Shown: in pieces, positions 1-8,131 of the stretch
Layout of the letters: each line of letters begins with the position of its first letter
Numbering within the stretch: position 1 is the stretch's first letter
The notes under the pieces: generated by a model
Databases searched by the model: none
What the model was told of the DNA's origin: nothing
The model's input: only the letters and a program-made list of their open reading frames with translations
Source of the DNA: Vulcanimicrobiota bacterium
GTDB taxonomy: Bacteria; Vulcanimicrobiota; Vulcanimicrobiia; Vulcanimicrobiales; Vulcanimicrobiaceae
Length of the DNA stretch: 64,000 nt
Direction: 5' to 3'
NCBI GenBank assembly: GCA_027452165.1
Contig: DAIDGX010000026.1
Location: 139,769-203,768 of the forward strand
Program-made: the position numbers and the translations under genes

Positions 1-182
1 CCTTGGCCGACAGCGTTGAGGAACTGAAGAACATCTGTGCGTGCGGTCGTAAGGCGACGATGAACCCACGCTTCGACGAGCGCGGCCAACGCATCGTGAG
101 CGGCGCCCAGGTCGCGATCGAAGGGCCGGTCGAGTATCGCCCGATGTGCGCGCGCTGCTTTTACGAAGGGCTCGCACCTTGA
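1..182 (+). CDS. tdk: Thymidine kinase, C-terminal end (partial)
   Basis: Open reading frame entering from the left edge and ending at a TGA at 180-182; 59 residues are visible. It phosphorylates thymidine to dTMP in the salvage pathway. The visible part aligns with the zinc-binding lasso region of the E. coli-type enzyme: VEELKNICACGRKATM, then a glycine-rich stretch, then CARCFYEGL near the end, giving the paired cysteines of the structural zinc site. The catalytic P-loop part lies outside the window. The last 22 bases overlap convergently with the end of hisD. Identification is by recalled family motif and is strong despite the short length. Confidence 0.88.
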   Translation, partial: LADSVEELKNICACGRKATMNPRFDERGQRIVSGAQVAIEGPVEYRPMCARCFYEGLAP

Positions 183-1420
183 CGTAGCCGCGCGGCATGC
201 GCGTGGGCCGCTAAGCCTTCGGCTCGCGCGATGATCTGCGCATCGCGCGCGACCTGGGGATCCACAGCGCCGTTTGCGCGTTCGTAGGTGCGCACGGTGA
301 GGAACGTGTACACGGAGAGCCCCGAACTAAAGCGCGCACTACCCTGCGTCGGTAGCACGTGGTTCGGGCCCGAACCGTAGTCACCGAAGACCTCGCCGAC
401 GCTGCCGCCCAGGAAGAGCGAGCCGTACATCCGCACGCGTCCGGCGAGCGCTTCGGCGTCGGTGCCTTGCAGTGCGAGATGCTCGGGCGCCAACGCATCG
501 CACAACGGCGCGACATCGGCAAGCGGGAGAACGATCGCGGCACCGTGGGCCGCAAGCGACGCGTGCGCCGTTGCCTGCGTGGGCAGCACGCCAATCTGCG
601 CGTGTAACGCATCGTCAACCGCGTCCGCTAGCTCTTCGCGCGTGGTGATGAGGATCGCGCGTGCTTGCGGGTCGTGCTCGGCCTGCGCGAGCAGGTCGGC
701 CGCGACGATCCGCGGATCGGCTCCTGGCGTCGCGACGACGACGATCTCGGATGCGCCTGCGAGTGCGTCGATTCCGCACGCGCCGTACACGGCGCGTTTG
801 GCTGCCGTGACGTAGGCATTACCGGGGCCGACGATCGTATCGACGCGCGGGATGAGTTCCGTCCCATACGCGAGCGCGGCGATCGCCTGCGCGCCGCCGA
901 GTTCGTACATTTCGTCGATGCCGCAGATTGCCGCCGCCGCGAGGAGTACGTCGTTGACACGCGGGGTGCAGACCACGCGGCTGGGTACGCCCGCGACGCG
1001 TGCCGGAATCGCGCCCATCAGCAGCGACGAGGGCAGCGGATGACGACCGGCTGGAACGTAGATGCCGGCGCGCCCGATCGGCACGAGGCGATGCCCGAGT
1101 TCAAGGCCGTGCGCGATCGTGCGAGCCTCGGTGATCGCGTCGCGCTGGACGCGTGCAAACGCCTCGATGCGCCCAGCGGCGCGTTCGAGCGCGCCGCGCA
1201 ACGTCGCATCGACGGCGCCGTATCCGCGAGCGATCTCGCTTACCGGGACGCGGCGCGGTGCAGCATCCCCAAAGCGCCGCGCGTATGCGACGAGTGCAGC
1301 ATCGCCTTCGGATCGCACGTGCGCGACGATCTCGGTGACATCCGGGAGCGCGATTGTGGTGTCGCGCCGTAGCACGTCCTGCGGCGTGAGCCGCGCAAGG
1401 AGCCGCTGCTTGCAACTCAT
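161..1420 (-). CDS. hisD: Histidinol dehydrogenase
   Basis: Last enzyme of histidine synthesis: oxidises L-histidinol to L-histidine with two NAD+, zinc-dependent, cytosolic. 419 residues, close to the usual ~430. Family blocks are present in order: GRAGIYVPAGRHPLPSS, GGAQAIAALAYGTE, DTIVGPGNAYVTAAKR, AGASEIVVVA, LLAQAEHDPQA and YGSGPNHVLPT, covering the NAD fold and the zinc and histidinol-binding histidines and glutamates. The start is fixed by an ATGA overlap with the stop of the HisA-HisI-HisE gene (1417-1420); the longer open frame upstream is only a shadow of that gene. It is the last gene of the his operon and its end overlaps tdk convergently. Confidence 0.97.
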   Translation of the reverse strand: MSCKQRLLARLTPQDVLRRDTTIALPDVTEIVAHVRSEGDAALVAYARRFGDAAPRRVPVSEIARGYGAVDATLRGALERAAGRIEAFARVQRDAITEARTIAHGLELGHRLVPIGRAGIYVPAGRHPLPSSLLMGAIPARVAGVPSRVVCTPRVNDVLLAAAAICGIDEMYELGGAQAIAALAYGTELIPRVDTIVGPGNAYVTAAKRAVYGACGIDALAGASEIVVVATPGADPRIVAADLLAQAEHDPQARAILITTREELADAVDDALHAQIGVLPTQATAHASLAAHGAAIVLPLADVAPLCDALAPEHLALQGTDAEALAGRVRMYGSLFLGGSVGEVFGDYGSGPNHVLPTQGSARFSSGLSVYTFLTVRTYERANGAVDPQVARDAQIIARAEGLAAHAHAARLRQGASPS

Positions 1421-2643
1421 ACGGCTCTCGAGGCGAGGTGGGCCATGACGTCGCGGATGCTCACGCCCGCGGCCTGCATCCTCACCGTAAGAAAATAGAG
1501 AACGTCCGCGCACTCCCACGCAACCTCGTCGCGCGTGCGCGCGGCGACAACCTCGCGCGCCTCTTCGGCGATCTTTTCGGCAAGGAGCTTCGGTTCGTCG
1601 AGCAAGCGACGCGTGTACGATCGGATATCGCCCGTCGCCGCGCGCGCGGCAACGCGGGCGCGTAGCTCCTCCCACGTAAAATCGCTCGCGCCGAAACAGG
1701 TTTCGGCGCCGGTGTGACACGTCGGTCCCGTCTGGTCGACGAAGAATCGCACGGCGTCGCGATCGCAATCGAGCTCGATGCGTACGAGACGCTGCATCGC
1801 ACCGGAGGTTTCGCCTTTGCGCCAGAGCGCATCACGGCTTCGACTGAAATACGTGCCCGTACCGTCGCGTAACGCGACGCGCAACGATGCAGGCGACGAG
1901 TACGCCAGCATCCGCGCCGTTCCGTCACGCGCGTCGCAGACGACTGTGGGAACCAGATTTCCGGCTTTCGTGAAATCCGTAAGCGCGATGATTACCTCGA
2001 TCGGATCGATGAGCCCGGTATACAGTGCCATCCCCGCCTGCACGTCGATGCCGTCGCGATCGAGGGCCGCGATCTCCTCGACGCTCTTCACGCCTCCGGC
2101 GACCGTGAGCGTGCCGCCGACCTGTGCGCGAAGCTCGCGCGCGAACGCAAGCCCGAGCCCGCCGAGCATGCCTTCGCGCTCGATTTGCGTGAAGAGGAAG
2201 CCGCTACAGTACGGTTCGAGTGCCGTAGCGCGCGCAAGCGGCGTTTCGTCCGTGCGCCGGCGCCAGCCGTGTGTCGCGACGGTGCCGTCGCGCGCATCGA
2301 TCGCGACGATCGTGCGTTCCCGCGGCAGCGCGCGTAGCAGGGCAGGCGTTGCGGCGGTGCCGATGATGAGGCGCTGCGCCCCGGCGCGTAGATAGCGCTT
2401 CGCGGTTTCGACATCGCGGATGCCGCCGCCGACGCGGCAACGCGCACGCCCGCAGAGTTGCTCGATGAGCGCACGGTTCTCACCGGTTCCGCGGGCGGCG
2501 TCGATGTCGATCACGGCGATCTCACCGCATCGGCCAAAGCGTTCCGCAAGGGCGAAAATGTCGTCGCGTTCGATGACCAGGCGTTCGCCTTGCTCGAGCT
2601 GCACCGCCTTGCCGCCGATGATGTCGATGCTGCTCACGATCAC
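1417..2643 (-). CDS. hisAIE: Trifunctional HisA-HisI-HisE fusion
   Basis: One continuous 408-residue frame carries three activities of the pathway. Residues 1-218 are HisA (ProFAR isomerase, TIM barrel), with the two expected catalytic aspartates, D7 in SIDIIGG and D116 in AIDARDG, and phosphate loops GGGIRD and VAGGV. Residues about 219-320 are HisI (phosphoribosyl-AMP cyclohydrolase) with YFSRSR, LWRKGETSG and zinc cysteines C293 (DCDRD), C309 (CH) and C316. Residues about 325-408 are HisE (phosphoribosyl-ATP pyrophosphatase) with AEKIAEEAREV and ECADVLYFL. The GTG start overlaps the hisF TGA (GTGA, 2640-2643). HisI-HisE fusions are common; joining HisA as well is unusual. No stop or frameshift separates the parts. 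Confidence 0.95.
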   Translation of the reverse strand: MIVSSIDIIGGKAVQLEQGERLVIERDDIFALAERFGRCGEIAVIDIDAARGTGENRALIEQLCGRARCRVGGGIRDVETAKRYLRAGAQRLIIGTAATPALLRALPRERTIVAIDARDGTVATHGWRRRTDETPLARATALEPYCSGFLFTQIEREGMLGGLGLAFARELRAQVGGTLTVAGGVKSVEEIAALDRDGIDVQAGMALYTGLIDPIEVIIALTDFTKAGNLVPTVVCDARDGTARMLAYSSPASLRVALRDGTGTYFSRSRDALWRKGETSGAMQRLVRIELDCDRDAVRFFVDQTGPTCHTGAETCFGASDFTWEELRARVAARAATGDIRSYTRRLLDEPKLLAEKIAEEAREVVAARTRDEVAWECADVLYFLTVRMQAAGVSIRDVMAHLASRAV

Positions 2644-3392
2644 GTGCGCACCCTCACGCCGCGTTGTGTGCAGCATGCCTTTACATCGGCAATGCGCAGC
2701 AGTCCGTCGTGGAAGACCGTGGCCGCGAGTGCGGCGTCGGCGCCAGCCCCGAAGGCGTCGGCGAACGAAGCACAGGTGCCGGCACCGCCCGATGCCACGA
2801 TCGGAATGCGTAGCGCCGCACGCGCCTGGGCGAGCAATGCGGTGTCGAAGCCCGCCTGCGTTCCGTCGCGATCGATCGAGGTGAGCAGCAGTTCGCCCGC
2901 GCCGCGCGCTTGCGCTTCGCGTGCCCATGCGATCGGATCGCGCGAGATGGCGACGCGTGCGCCATGCGTTGCGATCGCGTTGCCGGACGCGGTGCGACGC
3001 ACGTCGATTGAGATGACCACGCACTGGCGTCCGAAGCGCTCGGCCGCGCGCGTGAGCAGCGACGGATCGGCGACCGCCGCGCTGTTGATCGCCACCTTGT
3101 CCGCGCCCGCGTCGAGCAGGCGGGCGACGTCATCGATGTTTCGGACGCCGCCACCGGCCGTAAGCGGCACGTCGATCGCCGCTGCCACCGCGGCAACGGT
3201 ATCGATCGCGGAGGCGCGCCGCTCGCTTGTCGCCTTGACGTCGAGCAGTACGAGTTCGTCGATGCCCTCTTGGCAGTAGGTCCGCGCCGCTTCGACCGGA
3301 TCGCCGGCGTCGCGTAATGCCAGAAAGTGTATGCCTTTGACGATACGTCCGGCGGCGACGTCGAGACACGCGATCACGCGCTTTGCGAGCAT
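2640..3392 (-). CDS. hisF: Imidazole glycerol phosphate synthase, cyclase subunit
   Basis: Cyclase half of IGP synthase: uses ammonia from HisH to turn PRFAR into imidazole glycerol phosphate and AICAR. 250 residues, the normal length. The N-terminus LAKRVIACLDV carries the catalytic aspartate at position 11; the second catalytic aspartate is in VISIDVRR. Barrel phosphate-binding segments GGGVRNIDD, DKVAINS, TSIDRDGT and VASGGAG are all present. It starts within the end of hisH (19 bp overlap) and its stop overlaps the next gene, so it is translationally coupled to its glutaminase partner. Confidence 0.97.
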   Translation of the reverse strand: MLAKRVIACLDVAAGRIVKGIHFLALRDAGDPVEAARTYCQEGIDELVLLDVKATSERRASAIDTVAAVAAAIDVPLTAGGGVRNIDDVARLLDAGADKVAINSAAVADPSLLTRAAERFGRQCVVISIDVRRTASGNAIATHGARVAISRDPIAWAREAQARGAGELLLTSIDRDGTQAGFDTALLAQARAALRIPIVASGGAGTCASFADAFGAGADAALAATVFHDGLLRIADVKACCTQRGVRVRT

Positions 3393-3985
3393 GCTGCCTC
3401 CCGCGCGAACGCGACGAATGCGTCGAGGAATGCGCGTCCGTATGTGCCGCTACGCTCCGGATGGAACTGCGTACCGACCGTGTTGCCTTTGCGGGCGACG
3501 CTGACGAAACGGTGTCCATCGAGTTCGGTCGTGGCGATTGCACACGTGCTTGCAACGGGGGCGAAACCATGCGCGAAGTAGGCCCAGTCCCGCACGCCGT
3601 CGCCGCCCTCGACGAGGTTCCAGCCCATGTGCGGCAGACGTGCTGCAGCAAGTGCGCGCACCCGACCGTCGAAGAGCCCGAGCGCGCGCGCCTCGGGGGC
3701 CTCGTCGCTACCTTCGAAGAGGAGTTGATAGCCCGCGCATATCCCGAGCAGCGGCATGCCGCGCTCGACGGCGTGCAGCAGCGGCTCGCGCAGGGTCAGG
3801 CGATCCAATTCCGCGGCGATGTAACCCAGGTTCGCGACACCGGGAATAACGAGTGCCGCGCATTCCTGGAACGCGCGGGGCGTGCATACGAACGCGACGC
3901 GAGCGCCGCTGCGTTCGAGGCCGCTTGCGACGTTTGCGCGATTAGCGGCCCCGAGGTCGAGGATCCCGATCGAAGGTTCTGACAT
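3374..3985 (-). CDS. hisH: Imidazole glycerol phosphate synthase, glutaminase subunit
   Basis: Glutaminase half of IGP synthase: class I amidotransferase releasing ammonia from glutamine for HisF. 203 residues from the ATG at 3983-3985, which begins the conserved MSEPSIGILDLGAANRAN strand; an in-frame upstream extension is discarded because it runs into hisB. The nucleophile cysteine is in LLGICAGYQLLFEGS and the catalytic His and Glu in TQFHPERSG. GVANLGY and MGWN blocks fit the family. Five bases separate it from hisB and it overlaps hisF by 19 bases. Confidence 0.96.
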   Translation of the reverse strand: MSEPSIGILDLGAANRANVASGLERSGARVAFVCTPRAFQECAALVIPGVANLGYIAAELDRLTLREPLLHAVERGMPLLGICAGYQLLFEGSDEAPEARALGLFDGRVRALAAARLPHMGWNLVEGGDGVRDWAYFAHGFAPVASTCAIATTELDGHRFVSVARKGNTVGTQFHPERSGTYGRAFLDAFVAFAREAACSQSA

Positions 3986-3990
3986 GGCGG

Positions 3991-4575
3991 CTAGAAACGT
4001 CCTTTGGTGGATGCGATGAGCGTAGATGCGGCCGGAGCGATCGCCCATGCCTGGGCGCAGGCACGTGCGGCGGCCTTGAAAGCGGCCTCGACGAGGTGAT
4101 GCGGATCGTCACCTGCCAAACGATCAACGTGTAGCGCCAAAAGCGCGTGCTGTGCAAAGCTCGCGAAAACGTGCGCAACGAAGACGGTTTCGAGATCCTC
4201 GACGCGTTCGTGGGTGAGGTCGAGCGCGATGCGTGACCACGGGCGCCCGCCGATATCCACCACCGCTCGTACGAGCGCGTCGTCCATCGGTATCGTACTC
4301 TCGCCGTAGCGTACGATCCCGCGACGATCGCCGAGTGCGCCATCGAGCGCCTGACCGAACGCGATCGCCGTGTCCTCGACGAGGTGATGGCGGATCCCGT
4401 CGATCGTGCGCGCCTGGATGTGGCACCCGATGCGCGCGTGGAACGCAAACGCGAGCAAGAGGTGATCGAACATCGCGATGCCCGTCTCGACGACGGGCGT
4501 GCTCGGATCATCGAGCAACAGGTCGACGCTGATGTCGGTCTCGGCGGTCGTACGCCGCGCTGCTCCGCTACGCAT
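3991..4575 (-). CDS. hisB: Imidazoleglycerol-phosphate dehydratase
   Basis: Dehydrates imidazole glycerol phosphate to imidazole acetol phosphate; Mn2+-dependent, forms a 24-mer in characterised members. 194 residues, the length of the monofunctional enzyme, so the histidinol-phosphate phosphatase domain of the enterobacterial fusion is absent and must be encoded elsewhere. Metal-binding histidine blocks: MFDHLLLAFAFHARI, IRHHLVEDTAIAFGQAL and GDDPHHLVEAAFKAAA. The start at 4575 overlaps the hisC stop by 8 bp and gives the family N-terminus RTTAETDI; a long upstream in-frame extension is a hisC shadow. Confidence 0.96.
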   Translation of the reverse strand: MRSGAARRTTAETDISVDLLLDDPSTPVVETGIAMFDHLLLAFAFHARIGCHIQARTIDGIRHHLVEDTAIAFGQALDGALGDRRGIVRYGESTIPMDDALVRAVVDIGGRPWSRIALDLTHERVEDLETVFVAHVFASFAQHALLALHVDRLAGDDPHHLVEAAFKAAARACAQAWAIAPAASTLIASTKGRF

Positions 4576-5659
4576 TGAATCTTCCGCGTAGCATCGTCGC
4601 GAGTGACGCCGTGACGCGTGCTGTCGTTGCGTCGTCGGTGGCGCAGAAACGAAGCATGCCGGAGAGCTCGGGGGTGTCGTAGGAGCGCACGGCGATGCCG
4701 TCCGCGAGCAGCGCGTTTGCGATGTGCGAGGCGCCGGAACCAAGCTCTGCAAGCATGAAGTTGCCCGCTCCGCGCCAGATCGCGCGAGCGCTCGGCGCGA
4801 TCGTGCGTTCGAGGGCATCGAGGCTCCTCGAAATTTGCGCGCGGAGCGCGGACTCAAATGCGGCGATCGTGGTGCCACCGGTGAGGTATGCGTTCGCGGC
4901 CGCGAGCGATGCAACGCCGATCGGGTAGGGCCCGATCGAGCGCCGGAACGCCGCGGTCAGGTACTCTGCGGCGACGGCATACCCGACACGAGCGCCCGCA
5001 AGCGCCGCGCTCTTCGAAAACGAGCCGATCACGGCGACGTTCGGCGCATCGGCACGAACGCAGCCGATCAGCGAGCGTTCCGAGAATGCGAGATAGACCT
5101 CGTCGATCGCGACGAGCGCGTTGGGAAGTGAGGCGGCGATGTACGCAACGGCCTCGGCGCTGGGCGTGTCCCCGGTGGGATTGTTGGGATTGCCCAGCAT
5201 GACGAGCTTTGCGCGCGCGTCGGCCGCGGCGACCACCGCGTCTGGATCGAGTTGCCAACGCGTGGTGTAAGGGACGCGCGTCACGCGCGCGCCTGCGCAG
5301 GCCGCAACGCGTGCATACATGCCGAACGACGGCGCGGCGGCAACCATCGTGTCGCCGGGTTCGAGGACGGTACGAGCGACGGCATAGAGCAACTCGTCGG
5401 CGCCGTTGCCGATCGTGATGCGCTCGACCGTGCAGCCGAGCCGTCTCGCGAGGTTGCTCGCGAACGACCGCATGAGTTCGGTCGGATAGGTGCGTAGCAT
5501 CTCGCCGTCGATCGCGCGCACGGCGTCGATTACGCACTGGGGCACGCAAAGCGCCGCCTCGTTGCGGTGCATGCGGACCACGATGCCGCGGTCGTCGAGA
5601 TCGCGCGCCGGATAATCGTCGAGCGCGCGAATGGCGGGGCGAATGAGGCTCTCGATCAT
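4568..5659 (-). CDS. hisC: Histidinol-phosphate aminotransferase
   Basis: PLP-dependent class I/II aminotransferase converting imidazole acetol phosphate to histidinol phosphate with glutamate. 363 residues. Seen: RMHRNEAAL substrate segment, GNGADELL cofactor loop, GNPNNPTGD, AIDEVYLAFSE (PLP-binding Asp and Tyr) and SFSKSAALAGARVGY with the Schiff-base lysine. The start is set by the ATGA overlap with the hisG stop at 5656-5659. Position between hisG and hisB in the operon supports HisC over other aminotransferases of the fold. Confidence 0.95.
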   Translation of the reverse strand: MIESLIRPAIRALDDYPARDLDDRGIVVRMHRNEAALCVPQCVIDAVRAIDGEMLRTYPTELMRSFASNLARRLGCTVERITIGNGADELLYAVARTVLEPGDTMVAAAPSFGMYARVAACAGARVTRVPYTTRWQLDPDAVVAAADARAKLVMLGNPNNPTGDTPSAEAVAYIAASLPNALVAIDEVYLAFSERSLIGCVRADAPNVAVIGSFSKSAALAGARVGYAVAAEYLTAAFRRSIGPYPIGVASLAAANAYLTGGTTIAAFESALRAQISRSLDALERTIAPSARAIWRGAGNFMLAELGSGASHIANALLADGIAVRSYDTPELSGMLRFCATDDATTARVTASLATMLRGRFNA

Positions 5660-6258
5660 TGCGTTACCAGCATCGCGAGGTCGCTGCGAAAAAGGACGTC
5701 GCGCACCTCGAGCCCCATCGCATCGATGGTGCTGCCGGTGAGCACGATATCGATCATGACGTCGGCCATGCCGTAGGCAATCGCGCTCTCGACGGTGCCG
5801 CTGATCGCGATCGGCTCGATGCTTCGCTGCGCGGTCGCAAGGGTGGTGAGATAGCTCCGGGCGAGCATAGGATAGCGCGCACAGTAGGCGGCACGCACGG
5901 TGCCCGATGGCGGAAAGTCGTACCCGCGTGGGGTGATCGCGCAGAGGGTCGGCTTGCCGTAGCGCGCGCGCGGATCGACCCAGGGGATCGTCACGGTTTC
6001 CAGGCGTGCGTCGAGGCGATTGCCCGCGGCGAGCCACTCTGCGAGCAGGTCGCACCCGGTGTAGGCGATGACGCTCCGTCCGCGTCGCGCGAGATCGCTT
6101 GCGAGCAGCGGGATGTCCTCACCGCGCGCGAGCGTGCGCGCCGCTTCACCGGCCGGCGCGTATGCATCGAACGCGGCGGCGGCGGTCGCTGCAAGACCAC
6201 GGTTCTTCGGGAGGATCACGACGGTTGTTGTGGGGTGGCTGCTCACAGGCTGGTACAC
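5656..6258 (-). CDS. hisG: ATP phosphoribosyltransferase, short form
   Basis: First, committed step: ATP plus PRPP gives phosphoribosyl-ATP. 200 residues, so this is the short catalytic form lacking the C-terminal regulatory domain; such enzymes normally need HisZ as partner, and no hisZ is in this window. The PRPP-binding segment ISGTVESAIAYGMADVMIDIVLTG matches the family pattern in two adjoining blocks (E, GxAD, D, TG). The N-terminal strand is somewhat divergent (VVILPKNRGL). GTG start at 6256-6258 with GAAAGG about 6 bases upstream. It is the first structural gene after the attenuator. Confidence 0.9.
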   Translation of the reverse strand: MYQPVSSHPTTTVVILPKNRGLAATAAAAFDAYAPAGEAARTLARGEDIPLLASDLARRGRSVIAYTGCDLLAEWLAAGNRLDARLETVTIPWVDPRARYGKPTLCAITPRGYDFPPSGTVRAAYCARYPMLARSYLTTLATAQRSIEPIAISGTVESAIAYGMADVMIDIVLTGSTIDAMGLEVRDVLFRSDLAMLVTQ

Positions 6259-6280
6259 GGCAAACCTTTCGGGCGAGAAT

Positions 6281-6317
6281 AAAAAAGACGGGGTCGCGGT
6301 AATCGCGACCCCGTCTT
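6281..6317 (-). terminator. Histidine operon transcription attenuator (intrinsic terminator)
   Basis: On the minus strand a perfect 14-bp stem (arms AAGACGGGGTCGCG and CGCGACCCCGTCTT, 5-base loop) runs straight into a run of six T. It lies 29 bp after the leader-peptide stop and 22 bp before the hisG start, exactly where an attenuator terminator belongs. By analogy with enterobacterial his leaders, stalling of the ribosome at His codons would be expected to disfavour this hairpin; the competing antiterminator pairing was not worked out. Confidence 0.93.
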
Positions 6318-6345
6318 CGTGAGCTTTGCAGCTACTTCGAACGCG

Positions 6346-6423
6346 TCAATCGATCATCCGCACGAGATCCTGCGATCCGTGATGATGGTGATGATGGACG
6401 ACGTGCGCGAAGGCGAACGACAT
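6346..6423 (-). CDS. hisL: Histidine operon leader peptide
   Basis: A 25-codon frame, ATG at 6421-6423 to TGA at 6346-6348, beginning MSFAFAHVV and continuing with six consecutive His codons (CAT/CAC mixture), then GSQDLVRMID. Seven of residues 7-15 are histidine, which cannot be chance immediately ahead of an intrinsic terminator and hisG. Function as a sensor of charged tRNA-His by ribosome stalling follows from known his, trp and thr attenuators. No Shine-Dalgarno is visible; the predicted transcript begins about 3 bases before the ATG, so translation may be leaderless. Confidence 0.93.
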   Translation of the reverse strand: MSFAFAHVVHHHHHHGSQDLVRMID

Positions 6424-6432
6424 AGTGGGACG

Positions 6433-6462
6433 GTTATATCAGGGCGAGCAGCGAGCTGTCAA
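6433..6462 (-). promoter_or_regulatory. Sigma70-type promoter of the his operon
   Basis: Minus-strand TTGACA (6457-6462), 18-bp spacer, TATAAC (6433-6438): 6/6 and 5/6 matches to the vegetative consensus. The predicted start is the A at about 6426, three bases before the leader ATG. Confidence 0.85.
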
Positions 6463-6535
6463 GCGCGGCGGCGTGGCAGCGCGCCAAGCAAGCCCGATAC
6501 CGGGCGCCACTGGTTACGGCGGGGAAGATAGGAGC

Positions 6536-8047
6536 ATGGAAGCTCTCGCGCACAATCCAGCGCTCGCCGTCGAACTCGCGGCGGTGTTCGTGCTGGTCGC
6601 TGCGATCGCTGCGCGCGTGCTCTCGCGCACGCTGGGAGTCCCCTCGATCGTCACGCTGCTGGCCTTCGGGCTTGTGGCCGGCCCAAGTGGTTTCGACGTG
6701 ATGCATCTTTCGCTCACGCAACCTGGGCCCCGCGCCCTGCTCTCGCTTGCGGTCGTGATCGTGCTCTTCGAGGTGACCCTCCGCGTCGATCTACGCCATA
6801 CGCCGAAGGCGACGCTCGGGTTGCTGGCTTTGTGCGGATCGGGTTTGGCGCTCCTGGTCGTGCCGGCGATGGCGCATGCCTTCGGCTACACGCGTCTGGT
6901 CGGTGCGTTGATCGGGGCGATCTGTATCGTAACGGGGCCGACGGTAATCGGCCCGCTGATGGCGCGCTTGCGCCCGCGTCCGGCGGTGGCGCATCTGCTC
7001 GAGACCGAGGGATTGGTGCTCGACGCGCTCGGCGTTATCGTGGCGGCGGTTATCTTCGCATCGTTTACAACGCGTCCGATGGGGCCGCTCGATGCGGCCT
7101 GGTATGCGGTTGTGCGCGTGGCGATTGGCGTGGGTGTGGGCGCGCTCGTCGGCCTGATCGGGCGCTATAGTGTGCGTGCCATGGTGGGGGCGTCCAGCGA
7201 CATCGTCAAGCTCTTCGTTCTTTTGCTTGGTATCGGGGCGTACGGTTTTGCCGAACTCGCATCGCACGAGAGCGGTCTCTCGGCGGTGGTCGTGTGCGGG
7301 CTGCTCGTCGATTTGAAATCGCTACCGCACGAGCGTCTGCTGCGCTCATTTAAAGAGGATCTCTCGATGCTCGCGCTCTCGACCGTATTCGTCCTGCTTG
7401 CCTCGCAGATTCAGGTTCGATTGCTTGTTCCCGAGGTCGTGCACGCGCTCGGTATCGTCGGCGCCCTCGTGGTGATCCGCCTGGTGTCGGTGCTCGTTTC
7501 AACAATTGGCGCGCCGCTGCGCTGGGGGGAACGCGCGCTGATGGCCGCGGTCTTTCCGCGCGGCATCGTGGCGGTGTCGCTTGCGACGTATTACGCGACG
7601 CAGATTCCGGCGTGGGGACTGCGAGGCGGAAATCGTTTGGCAGGCGTCCTCTTTCTCGTGATCATCGCCACGATCGTGCTTTCGACTGCGGCTTCGGTGC
7701 TTGTGACACGCGTGTTTCGTTTGCAGATGCCATCGCTCATCATTGCCGGCATCACGCCAAGCTCGATTGCGAGCGCGCTGCGCTTTCGCGACCGTGGTCA
7801 CCTTGCACTGCTCGTGGACACCGACGAAGCGGTGGTGAGTTTTGCGCGCGCAAACGATTTGGAAGCGGTATTCATCGAGAACGGGGCAGACGTGAGCGCG
7901 CTCGCGCGCGAACGCAAGGCGCGCGCGGTGATCGTGGACGAAGAGGAACGCTGGCACGAGGCGGTGGCTTCGATTCGGCGCCATCTTCCGGTGTTGCGCT
8001 CCGGGTCCGACGAGGAGCGCCGCTTCTTCGACGAGTTCGCGTCGTAG
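6536..8047 (+). CDS. Cation:proton antiporter (CPA1/NhaP-like) with cytosolic C-terminal domain
   Basis: 503 residues, start chosen at the ATG preceded by AGGAGC. About twelve hydrophobic segments span residues 1-400 with typical antiporter features: ARVLSRTLGVPSIVTLLAFGLVAGP near the N-terminus, TGPTVIGPLMARLRP (discontinuous helix 4 region), LLETEGLVLDALGV (acidic ion-binding pair region) and FPRGIVAVSLA. The C-terminal ~100 residues resemble a degenerate TrkA-N-type nucleotide-binding fold (LALLVDTDEAVVSFARANDLEAVF), suggesting regulation by a small ligand. It probably exchanges Na+ or K+ for protons across the inner membrane; the ion is not determinable. Divergent from the his promoter. 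Confidence 0.85.
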   Translation: MEALAHNPALAVELAAVFVLVAAIAARVLSRTLGVPSIVTLLAFGLVAGPSGFDVMHLSLTQPGPRALLSLAVVIVLFEVTLRVDLRHTPKATLGLLALCGSGLALLVVPAMAHAFGYTRLVGALIGAICIVTGPTVIGPLMARLRPRPAVAHLLETEGLVLDALGVIVAAVIFASFTTRPMGPLDAAWYAVVRVAIGVGVGALVGLIGRYSVRAMVGASSDIVKLFVLLLGIGAYGFAELASHESGLSAVVVCGLLVDLKSLPHERLLRSFKEDLSMLALSTVFVLLASQIQVRLLVPEVVHALGIVGALVVIRLVSVLVSTIGAPLRWGERALMAAVFPRGIVAVSLATYYATQIPAWGLRGGNRLAGVLFLVIIATIVLSTAASVLVTRVFRLQMPSLIIAGITPSSIASALRFRDRGHLALLVDTDEAVVSFARANDLEAVFIENGADVSALARERKARAVIVDEEERWHEAVASIRRHLPVLRSGSDEERRFFDEFAS

Positions 8048-8131
8048 CTGACGTTTCTGCGCCCTCCCTGGCTCGCTCGCTCGGCTGCCGCTTGCCTCGA
8101 TTGCCTTGGGCGACGTGCCGATATTGATGGC

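Noticed and set aside
2644-3024. N-terminal extension of the HisA-HisI-HisE frame
   Set aside because: It is out-of-frame reading of hisF; the GTG at 2641-2643 with GTGA overlap starts the family N-terminus.
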